From CAZPRY01 sp964589175 (GTDB lineage: Bacteria > Fidelibacterota > UBA2242), in the NCBI GenBank assembly GCA_964589175.1, contig CAZPRY010000056.1:1-24223 (forward strand): a stretch of 24,223 nt of DNA. Reading direction: 5' to 3'. Every line of letters begins with the position of its first letter. The first letter of the stretch is position 1. Under the pieces are notes generated by a model, which was not told the origin of the DNA, did no database searches, and worked only from the letters and a program-made list of their open reading frames with translations. Position numbers and translations under genes: made by a program. Positions 1-6,453 of this stretch are shown piece after piece.

Positions 1-136
1 ATCTATGCCCTTCATGCTTCAAGTTGGTACGCATTATGACGATGAACCATAAATAAAAACATTGACAACCAGGGGAATTGAAGTGAAATTACAACACATT
101 CTATGATGATACCTCTATAAATAAGTGAGGAGCCCG

Positions 137-619
137 GTGAAAACGATGCGCTTTTGGAAAATGACAAAAACACTGTGTCGCGGGATCGCAGCCATGTTCC
201 TGCTCTCCTTATCGATTAGCAGTGGTCTGTACGCACAGGCCGGCAAGTACGTTCGCAAATCAATCTCCTACCCCGATATTCTGGTAGAAATGGACAAGAA
301 AATCAATCTATCGGAAAGCAACCGGCAGTACTGTCTCAGTACGCTTCATGACGGCATCCGTATCGCTGGCTTTGTGCGCGTACTCACAGTATCCGACAAG
401 CGTGAGGCGGCCGGACAACTTTCATCCGACCGCGCTATCAAAAAAAGCGTTTTCACGAGCGAGGATTTTCTGGTGTATTTTGATGTCTACCAAGGTACTA
501 GTAGCATTGTTGAAGTGAATGAATCTGCAAAGGAGCATCGCCGACGCGCGGGAGAAGCCGCAGGCTTTCTGGGTGTAAGGAGTCTCCGGTGGGATCGTTC
601 CGGTGATGACTTAGGCTAG
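137..619 (+). CDS. Short exported protein of unknown function, probably truncated
   Basis: I do not recognise a family with confidence. The N-terminus is a signal peptide: basic residues, then a hydrophobic stretch (AAMFLLSLSISS), ending near an LYAQA|GK cleavage site. The mature part begins GKYVRKSISYPDILVEMD and is mixed alpha/beta in character. The last ~45 residues are Arg- and Gly-rich (KEHRRRAGEAAGF...) and look unlike the preceding part. Start choice: GAGGAG at 127-132 fits the GTG at 137 (4-nt spacing) or the ATG at 146 (13-nt spacing); a GTG at 125 is upstream of that motif. It is the first gene before three envelope lipoproteins on the same strand, so a periplasmic or envelope role is inferred from context. 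The 3' end may be the product of a frameshift, because coding-like sequence resumes in another frame directly before the next gene (see 669-761). It could equally be a genuinely short protein. Confidence 0.5.
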   Translation: MKTMRFWKMTKTLCRGIAAMFLLSLSISSGLYAQAGKYVRKSISYPDILVEMDKKINLSESNRQYCLSTLHDGIRIAGFVRVLTVSDKREAAGQLSSDRAIKKSVFTSEDFLVYFDVYQGTSSIVEVNESAKEHRRRAGEAAGFLGVRSLRWDRSGDDLG

Positions 620-668
620 ATGCAGGACGTTTTTGTGGCGACGCCTCATCTTGACAATGGAGAGCTGA

Positions 669-761
669 TGCAATTTGAAAAGCAATAATAAAGGGCTGGG
701 TCTGATCGAGCGTGTCTCGATCAACCGCAAGTTGATATTGTTGAATGTTACCGAAGAGTAA
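669..761 (+). pseudogene. Open-frame tail fragment before the LPP20 gene
   Basis: After a TGA at 666-668 this frame stays open to a TAA at 759-761, six bases before the ATG at 768. It has no start codon. It encodes a plausible protein C-terminus (...GLGLIERVSINRKLILLN...). It is in a different frame from the upstream ORF ending at 619. The tight spacing to the next start is typical of a real operon junction, so this may be the displaced end of the upstream gene after one or more frameshifts. It is only about 30 codons, so chance is possible. Confidence 0.25.
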
Positions 762-767
762 GATGCT

Positions 768-2144
768 ATGTTGAAACGATATTTTAACAGCTTTATGACC
801 ATCGTCGTGTTGGTTTTGCTGGGCAATTGTTCCACGACGGTGGCGACTAAGATCCCAGATTGGGTCAGCAGCTACCAGCACCCCAAATACCCGGCTGACC
901 GGTTTTTTCTCGGCGTAGGAATTTCCGATGATAAAACCGTTGCCACGGAACTCGCCCGCGCGGATGTCGCCAAGCAGATCCGGGTCAGAATCGAGTCAGA
1001 ATTGAATACCATGGAAAGCGAAATCCGGCAGGATGCGCGCATCCGGAATTTTTCGGAAGTCACTTCCCTTACGAAGTCGGTTGCCGATGAGACCATCGCC
1101 GGTATGGAGATTGCCGAATCAGTCCAGCTTCAGGGACAGTTCTATGTGCTGGCGGTCCTTAACAAGGCCAGGTATCTCGAAGGACTGGGCGTAGAGATGG
1201 ACCGCATTCTGCAGGAGACCGATCAGCTGCTGCAGGCCGCCCGCAAAGCCGCCGGCGAAGGGGGACTTTTCACGGCGATCCGTAATTACGCGGACGCGCA
1301 GGGTAAAATTCCTGAGTATTACGCCCGGAGCGCTCTCTACACCGCCCTGAGCGGCGAGCGCTATCCGAATCCGTCACGGACCACGACGGCCGGGATCGAG
1401 GGTGAGTTGCGTGAGATGCTCTCACGGGTGGAACTTAAAATGCTATCCGGTAACCAGCAGCAGGCGCGAGCCGGTCGTGTGCTCGATGCGCCGCTGGTTG
1501 TGAAAGCCGTGCAGCACACCGAAAAGGGCGAAGAGGTTGGGATTCGCCAGTTCCCGCTGCGCGCCCGCTACGAAAATGGCGAAACGATCGCTGCCAAGGA
1601 AACCGGCCTGGATGGGATCGCGGCATTTCCGGTGACCGCCACGCCAACGGACGGCATCGGAAACTCGGGCGCCGTCAAAATCGGTTTAAACCTGGAGAAA
1701 TTACCCAAATCTTTGATGGGTGTCATACCAAAATCGGAAATAATGTTCTATTATACCCTCGAAAAAGAGGACATTACTTTTACGGTGAATATTGTGGATA
1801 AAAGCGGCAGTCAGTTTACGGATGTGGAGAAAATGGTATCGGCTTTGATCAGTGAAAACGGCTATACGGTTGCGGCAGCTGCGGCACTTGTGATCGAAGG
1901 GAATCTGGCCGTAACGCGCGATCAGGAAATCGAATCCCCGGCCGGGAAACAATTCTATGTCGAATCGGCCGTCAGCCTGCGCCTGGTCGACAAGCCGACC
2001 GGCAATATCCTCGCTACGGCGAAGGGCAAGGGGAAAGGCCTGGACAGCGTATCCCGTCCTGAGGCAGTCCGGAAAGCCTATGAGAACATCCGTTTTTCCA
2101 AACAGGAATTCGCGGCGTTTTTGCAGAGCGCGAAGAATAGATAA
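768..2144 (+). CDS. LPP20-family outer-membrane lipoprotein, large form
   Basis: A 458-aa lipoprotein. A signal peptide (residues 1-20) ends in a lipobox LLGNC with Cys21 as the lipidation site. Residues 29-33 (IPDWV) followed by FLGVGISDDKT and a long Ala/Arg/Glu-rich helix (ELARADVAKQIRVRIESELN) match the LPP20 lipoprotein family: Pro-x-Trp start, 'G.G', then a helix starting with A...A. A middle region (about 245-345) looks like a beta-sandwich. The last ~110 residues form a second alpha/beta unit that again has a 'SRPEAVRKAYENI' helix. Family members sit at the outer membrane; no enzymatic role is established. The ATG at 768 is supported by the lipoprotein signal directly after it. The ribosome-binding site is weak (GAAGAG at 753-758). 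It is co-oriented with two further LPP20-like lipoproteins. Confidence 0.8.
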   Translation: MLKRYFNSFMTIVVLVLLGNCSTTVATKIPDWVSSYQHPKYPADRFFLGVGISDDKTVATELARADVAKQIRVRIESELNTMESEIRQDARIRNFSEVTSLTKSVADETIAGMEIAESVQLQGQFYVLAVLNKARYLEGLGVEMDRILQETDQLLQAARKAAGEGGLFTAIRNYADAQGKIPEYYARSALYTALSGERYPNPSRTTTAGIEGELREMLSRVELKMLSGNQQQARAGRVLDAPLVVKAVQHTEKGEEVGIRQFPLRARYENGETIAAKETGLDGIAAFPVTATPTDGIGNSGAVKIGLNLEKLPKSLMGVIPKSEIMFYYTLEKEDITFTVNIVDKSGSQFTDVEKMVSALISENGYTVAAAAALVIEGNLAVTRDQEIESPAGKQFYVESAVSLRLVDKPTGNILATAKGKGKGLDSVSRPEAVRKAYENIRFSKQEFAAFLQSAKNR

Positions 2145-2190
2145 ACGTTAATATGATAGGTAATTTTGTTTTCAACGAAAGGAGAAGGTT

Positions 2191-2742
2191 ATGAAAAAGC
2201 TGGTTATTTTAATGTTATTGGTGCCGATGGCGCTGATGCTGGTGAATTGCGGCGGGAAACCGCAGGCGAAGTTGTCCGACATTCCGGAATGGTATCTGAA
2301 TCCACCGCAGGCCGAAGACGCGATCTACGGCGCCGGTGACGCTCAGAAACAGAGCATGGCGCTGGCTAAAGAGGCCGCTGATGCCCGGGCTCGGGATGCC
2401 ATTGCCCGTTCGATCGAAGTGAAGGTTTCGAACATGCTGAAAAACTTCATGCAGGAGAGCGGCGTGGGCGAGGATGCCGAAGCGCTCGAATTCACCTCTT
2501 CGGTCAGCAAACAGGTTTCCAACACGGTGCTGAAGGGTTCCTTGATTGTCAAGCGTGAGATGAAAGTCGAGAGCAATATGTATCACGGCTATTCTCTGGC
2601 GCAGTACAACCTGAACAGCTTGGTGCAGGAAACCGTGAATGCCGCCCGTAGCCAGAAGGCGCTGTACAACGAAGCAAAGGCCAACATGAGTTTCAAGGAT
2701 CTCGAAAAAGAGATTGAGAAACTGGAACAAGTTGGCGAGTAA
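2191..2742 (+). CDS. LPP20-family lipoprotein, short form
   Basis: A 183-aa lipoprotein: signal peptide with lipobox LVNC (Cys20), then DIPEWYLNPP, AIYGAGDAQ and a long helix (MALAKEAADARARDAIARSI). This is the canonical LPP20 pattern. The last 40 residues (ALYNEAKANMSFKDLEKEIEKLEQ) are strongly alpha-helical with coiled-coil character. The start is well fixed by an AAAGGAGA ribosome-binding site about 6-13 bases upstream of ATG 2191. It lies 46 bases after the larger LPP20 gene and 61 bases before a third, related lipoprotein, so the three are probably one transcription unit. The separating interval holds a perfect hairpin that could lower expression of the third gene. Confidence 0.85.
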   Translation: MKKLVILMLLVPMALMLVNCGGKPQAKLSDIPEWYLNPPQAEDAIYGAGDAQKQSMALAKEAADARARDAIARSIEVKVSNMLKNFMQESGVGEDAEALEFTSSVSKQVSNTVLKGSLIVKREMKVESNMYHGYSLAQYNLNSLVQETVNAARSQKALYNEAKANMSFKDLEKEIEKLEQVGE

Positions 2743-2746
2743 AAGA

Positions 2747-2788
2747 AAAGTATGCCTGTCCGGCTTTAGCGCCGGACAGGCATACTTT
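2747..2788 (+). terminator. Perfect 18-bp hairpin between two lipoprotein genes
   Basis: Arms 2747-2764 and 2771-2788 are exact reverse complements, with a six-base loop TTTAGC. The core is GC-rich (CCTGTCCGGC) and the stem is framed by A's on the left and T's on the right. It begins four bases after the stop of the 183-aa lipoprotein. The T-tract is only three bases before GG, so it may be a leaky or partial terminator, an mRNA-stabilising 3' structure, or an attenuator for the next gene rather than a full stop. Confidence 0.6.
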
Positions 2789-2803
2789 GGCAAACGGGAG
2801 AAA

Positions 2804-3592
2804 ATGTATCGAAACATTTTCGGCATTCCGGCGATCCTGCTACTGTTGATTCTGATCACCGGCTGTGCTTCGCAGTCGCAGAATTCCTCATTCTCGGTTG
2901 TAGCAGTTCCGGCGACCGTTCCCTCCTGGTTTGAAAATCTGCCGGAGCTTCCCGGGAATGTCATGCTGGCAACGGGATTTACCGGTAAATTTGAGGATGA
3001 ACGACTGGCGAAATCAGTCGCCCTCAACTCAGCCCAGATCAACCTGGCCAAACAGAAACAGGCGCAACTCGTCTTCCAGGTCGAGGATGTATCGGATGGC
3101 CGGTTTCGTCTGCTGAATCCGAAATTCAAAATCTATTATGAGGCGGATATTCTGAAATACGTGCAGGCCAATTGTACCCTGATCGATTCCGCTGCGACGG
3201 AGTGCGGCTACTTTGTTCTGATCGCCTGCCCGGGATTGGAGCGCGGAACTGTGGAGGGCGGTGAAGCCAAAACGTGGGGAAATCGGCCGGCCTGGATCGA
3301 TAAGTTACCGGAATCCGATAGTTGGCTCTACGGCATTGGCATCGTCGCCAATTATCAATCCGCCGCCAAAGCCTGGAAAGATGCTGATGATTTTGCCCGT
3401 TTCGATGTCGGTAAAAATATGCTCATCGAAACCGAATCAGTGCATTATCGTGAACAGAACGATCGTTTTATGAAAGAAACGCTGTTGATGAAACAGGCCT
3501 ATGATTTGATGCTGTACAATGCCATGATTGTTGCGCACTGGTATGACAAGCAGGATGGCGTGTATTATTCGCTGGGCCGGATACCGCGTTAG
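2804..3592 (+). CDS. Lipoprotein with two tandem LPP20-like units
   Basis: A 262-aa lipoprotein starting at ATG 2804. A GGGAG ribosome-binding site (2796-2800) and an immediate signal peptide with lipobox LITGC (Cys21) fix the start. An upstream in-frame start at 2714 would have to translate through the perfect hairpin and has no signal peptide. The mature protein carries two copies of the LPP20-like opening: VPSWFENLPELP...VMLATGF and, about 100 residues later, RPAWIDKLPESDSWLYGIGI, each followed by an Ala-rich helix. This suggests an internal duplication of the domain seen once in its neighbour. It ends 38 bases before a Rho-independent terminator. An outer-membrane-anchored structural or accessory envelope role is inferred; the function is unknown. 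Confidence 0.75.
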   Translation: MYRNIFGIPAILLLLILITGCASQSQNSSFSVVAVPATVPSWFENLPELPGNVMLATGFTGKFEDERLAKSVALNSAQINLAKQKQAQLVFQVEDVSDGRFRLLNPKFKIYYEADILKYVQANCTLIDSAATECGYFVLIACPGLERGTVEGGEAKTWGNRPAWIDKLPESDSWLYGIGIVANYQSAAKAWKDADDFARFDVGKNMLIETESVHYREQNDRFMKETLLMKQAYDLMLYNAMIVAHWYDKQDGVYYSLGRIPR

Positions 3593-3630
3593 TAGGCCAA
3601 CCCAAACAGGAAAAGGGTTCGTCCCGGTTT

Positions 3631-3660
3631 AAAACTCCAGAAGCATTTTGGAGTTTTTTT
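3631..3660 (+). terminator. Rho-independent terminator of the lipoprotein cluster
   Basis: A nine-base-pair stem AAAACTCCA (3631-3639) / TGGAGTTTT (3649-3657) with loop GAAGCATTT is followed by more T's (TTT at 3658-3660, then GTTTT). It lies 38 bases after the last lipoprotein gene and 18 bases before the PhzF-family start, so it should isolate the two units. The PhzF gene would then need a promoter inside or overlapping this region, or it relies on read-through. Confidence 0.75.
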
Positions 3661-3677
3661 GTTTTAGGAGTTACGTT

Positions 3678-4475
3678 ATGAAGATTCCGTTTTTTCAGGT
3701 GGATGCTTTCACATGGTTGCCCTTCAAGGGCAATCCGGCAGCGGTCTGCGTTTTGGAGCGGAGTATATCCGCTGAGTTGATGCAGCAGATTGCCGCCGAG
3801 AACAATCTGTCCGAAACCGCTTTTGTGCTCTTCGAGGATGATTTTATTTTTATCCGCTGGTTCACGCCGACGGTCGAAGTCCCCCTTTGCGGGCACGGCA
3901 CCCTCTCCGCGGCGCATATTCTCTGGGAGCAGGGCTACGTGCCGGTGGAAACGCCGCTACGTTTTCAGACCCGCGAGAGCGGAGAATTGCTGATCCGCCG
4001 GGACGTCGGCTGGATAGTGATGAATTTCCCGGCAGATATACCGCGCGAGGTCGAGATTCCCGATTCGATCCCGGATATTCTCGCGGTGATCCCGCGGCGG
4101 GCATGGCGGACCCGGTTCAACGGGCTGCTGATTGAACTTGACTCCGCGGAAACGGTAAGGCGGCTCGCCCCCGATTTCGGCAAGATGATGGCGACCGGGA
4201 ACGGCGAGATGATTGTGACTGCATCCGGCGACAGCGAAGGGATTGATTTCGTATCGCGCTTTTTTGCTCCCGGTTTCGGGATCGATGAAGATCCGGTCAC
4301 CGGCTCGGCTCATTGCAGCCTGGGACCGTTCTGGGCCGCCAGATTGGACCAAGCCGAGGTTGTCGGAGAACAGGTTTCGCGCCGGGGCGGCATTGTGCGC
4401 GTCCGGCCGCTGGGCGAACGGGTCGAGATTCTGGGGCAGGCAGTTACGGTGATCGGCGGGAATATGTATCTTTAG
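3678..4475 (+). CDS. PhzF-family isomerase/epimerase
   Basis: A 265-aa protein with clear PhzF-family signatures: an N-terminal FFQVDAFTWLPFKGNPAAV strand-turn; the catalytic-acid motif NNLSETAF (Glu46 corresponds to the general acid of PhzF/YHI9 enzymes); CGHGTLSAAHIL; and GIDEDPVTGSAHCSLGPFW in the second half. The fold is two diaminopimelate-epimerase-like halves with the active site between them. Length is normal for the family. The start is set by AGGAG at 3666-3670, seven bases before ATG 3678; an in-frame ATG at 3648 lies inside the terminator and is unlikely. There is no other phenazine gene here, so the substrate is unknown; most PhzF paralogues are not in phenazine synthesis. It is convergent with the U32 gene, with only 38 bases between the stops. 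Confidence 0.9.
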   Translation: MKIPFFQVDAFTWLPFKGNPAAVCVLERSISAELMQQIAAENNLSETAFVLFEDDFIFIRWFTPTVEVPLCGHGTLSAAHILWEQGYVPVETPLRFQTRESGELLIRRDVGWIVMNFPADIPREVEIPDSIPDILAVIPRRAWRTRFNGLLIELDSAETVRRLAPDFGKMMATGNGEMIVTASGDSEGIDFVSRFFAPGFGIDEDPVTGSAHCSLGPFWAARLDQAEVVGEQVSRRGGIVRVRPLGERVEILGQAVTVIGGNMYL

Positions 4476-4513
4476 AATTGTCTGGAGCGAGCTGCGTTTT
4501 CCGGTACTGCCGG

Positions 4514-5770
4514 CTATGTATCCTGAGCCCTTTCGGTGACTTTGTACAATTTATCGTTTAGCCGGATGAGTGTCTCCAGCGGGAGAGTGATGTCGTCGCC
4601 TTTACGGGCTGTTTTTACGCTTTTACCGTCGATCAGCATTTCGCTGATCGTGTGTTCCACGACGCCGGTAGTGGGACCTATGATCAGAATATGATCACCG
4701 ATTTTCAGCGAGTGGGTCTCGATGACGAATTCGGCGACTTTGATTTTTTTATAATAATTCACCCCTTTGGCGATGTAGGTTTTGCGCTGGGTGGCCTGCG
4801 ATCCATACTGTGAGCTCCACTCCGGCAGCCGCGCTCCGCGGTAATATCCGTCCCAGAAACCGCGATTGAAGACGGTCGCGAGGCGTTCCTGCCAAAGGGT
4901 GATTTCGGCCTCCGTATAGCTTCCGTCGAAAATCGAGTCGAGCGCTTCACGGTAGCATTGAAGCACCGTTTTCACGTATTCAGGTGCGCGCGCGCGCCCC
5001 TCGATTTTCAGCACCGAAACGCCGGCATCCAGGATTTTATTCAAAAAATGGACTGTGCTCATATCTTTGGGTGACAGGATATACTGATTGTCGATCTCGA
5101 GTTCCCGATCGGTTTCCTTGTCCTTTACGACGTAAGAACGGCGGCAAATTTGAAAACATTCGCCGCGGTTGGCGGAATGTTGGTTCTGATGCAGGCTCAG
5201 GTAGCAGCGACCCGAAACGGCCATGCACATCGCGCCGTGAATAAAGACTTCCGTGCGCACCGTCTTACCGGACGGTCCCGTGATATTTTGGTCGTTGATG
5301 CCCCGGTTGATAGCCGATATCTGGTCGAGCGTCAGTTCCCGGGCCAGAACCATCACATCACCGTAGCGGGCGTAGAATTTGACGGCTTCGAGGTTGCTGA
5401 TATTGGCCTGGGTGGAGATATGCGCCGGGATTCCCAGGGTTCGGGCTGTCTGCATGACGGCTACATCGGAGGCGATGATTGCATCCACGTCGCTGTCCCG
5501 GGCGAGCCGGATCAGTTCCTGCACCTGGGTGATTTCTTCATCATAAACGATCGTGTTGACGGCCAGGTAGGAATGGGCTCCGTGTTTATGGCAGGCTTCC
5601 GTGATTTTGGGCAGGTCCGCAGTGCTGAAATTTTTGGCGGCCCAATGACGCATGTTGAGACGTCCGACGCCGAAGTAGACGGCATCGGCTTGCGCCTGCA
5701 GTGCGGCCATTAGCGATTCAAAATTACCGGCCGGGGCCAGGATTTCGATATCTTTACGGCTACGCGTCAT
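4514..5770 (-). CDS. U32-family protein (TrhP/RlhA-type RNA hydroxylase, formerly 'peptidase U32')
   Basis: A 418-aa protein with the U32 layout: a TIM-barrel-like N-terminal part starting EILAPAGNFESLMAAL, AVYFGVG and MRHWAAKNF; then the family signature EVFIHGAMCMAVSGRCYLS (residues 174-192) followed by GECFQICRR, giving four conserved cysteines (182, 189, 205, 209). Next come a VLKIEGRARAPEYV segment and a small C-terminal beta domain (about 350-415). In E. coli, U32 members TrhP and RlhA hydroxylate tRNA U34 and 23S rRNA and are known to need iron-sulfur and prephenate metabolism; a peptidase role is mostly historical. Start: ATG 5770 overlaps the stop of the LysE-type gene in an ATGA, implying translational coupling; longer in-frame extensions run into that gene. 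Length is close to TrhP-like proteins rather than the longer RlhA. Which RNA it acts on cannot be told. Confidence 0.88.
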   Translation of the reverse strand: MTRSRKDIEILAPAGNFESLMAALQAQADAVYFGVGRLNMRHWAAKNFSTADLPKITEACHKHGAHSYLAVNTIVYDEEITQVQELIRLARDSDVDAIIASDVAVMQTARTLGIPAHISTQANISNLEAVKFYARYGDVMVLARELTLDQISAINRGINDQNITGPSGKTVRTEVFIHGAMCMAVSGRCYLSLHQNQHSANRGECFQICRRSYVVKDKETDRELEIDNQYILSPKDMSTVHFLNKILDAGVSVLKIEGRARAPEYVKTVLQCYREALDSIFDGSYTEAEITLWQERLATVFNRGFWDGYYRGARLPEWSSQYGSQATQRKTYIAKGVNYYKKIKVAEFVIETHSLKIGDHILIIGPTTGVVEHTISEMLIDGKSVKTARKGDDITLPLETLIRLNDKLYKVTERAQDT

Positions 5771-6399
5771 AGGATTCGGATCAGGCTGGAGATGATAAAA
5801 GCGATTCCGCAGATCGCGATGACGATCCCGCTGCCGCGATAAAATTTGCGGATTACCTTGCGGTTGATGGAACCCCGGTAATGATGAACGGCCCAATTCA
5901 CGCCGAGCCACATGAAGATTCCCCCAAGTGTAATTCCCAGGAGCATGATCTGGGCGTCGAGATTTCCATCAACGGAGTTGATCAGACCAAAACCGGAGAA
6001 GATGGCAATGACGGCCAGCGCGGTAGACGGGTTGGCCATTACAATGAACAGCGTGGAGGTAAAATTGCGAAATTTTTTGTTCGAGTCGGAGATGATGGGC
6101 TCCAATTCAATATGCGGGCTCAGGATGGCTTTGATACCGATAGATGCAATAATGAGCCCGCCCAGAAAACGAATAGGGTTGTCGTAGTTTGTGATGAATT
6201 GTGATAAGGAAGCCGAACTCAGGATCGTCAGCATGCCGAGGATGATATGCGCGGCGACCATGCCCATAGCGGAAAAAAATCCGTCTACGGCACCGTATGA
6301 GATCGTCCGGCGCAGGGTGATGATTCCGGCCGGACCGAATGGAATACACAGAAGCACACCGGCAATCAGGCCTTTGGTCAGGAGCGTGTAAGGGATCAT
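5767..6399 (-). CDS. LysE-type amino-acid/metabolite exporter
   Basis: A 210-aa hydrophobic protein with about six membrane segments, including IAGVLLCIPFGPAG and a C-terminal helix (GIVIAICGIAFIISSLIRIL). The motif PFGPAGIITLRRTISYG near residue 20 matches the conserved PxGP...R...G signature of LysE/RhtB transporters, which export amino acids and related small molecules across the inner membrane. Start ATG 6399 has GGAGAT a few bases upstream. Its stop overlaps the U32 start by four bases (ATGA). It follows the OlsF-like acyltransferase by 54 bases. The substrate is unknown; neighbouring aromatic amino-acid genes make an aromatic compound conceivable, but nothing in the protein shows it. 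Confidence 0.85.
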   Translation of the reverse strand: MIPYTLLTKGLIAGVLLCIPFGPAGIITLRRTISYGAVDGFFSAMGMVAAHIILGMLTILSSASLSQFITNYDNPIRFLGGLIIASIGIKAILSPHIELEPIISDSNKKFRNFTSTLFIVMANPSTALAVIAIFSGFGLINSVDGNLDAQIMLLGITLGGIFMWLGVNWAVHHYRGSINRKVIRKFYRGSGIVIAICGIAFIISSLIRIL

Positions 6400-6453
6400 A
6401 GAACTATCTCCATTGTCTGCTTGGGTGCCGGGAAAAGGGTTTGCCCGCAGCTC

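Noticed and set aside
62..91. Perfect TTGACA at 62-67 as a -35 box for the first gene
   Set aside because: No acceptable -10 at 16-18 bases (GAAATT only); the TATAAA at 116-121 is too close to the start codon to serve.
2215..3129. 304-codon open frame on the - strand
   Set aside because: Lies opposite two lipoprotein genes with clear signal peptides and ribosome-binding sites and crosses the perfect hairpin between them.
3648..3677. Earlier ATG for the PhzF-family gene
   Set aside because: It lies within the terminator stem-loop; the ATG at 3678 has AGGAG at the right spacing and gives the family's normal N-terminus.
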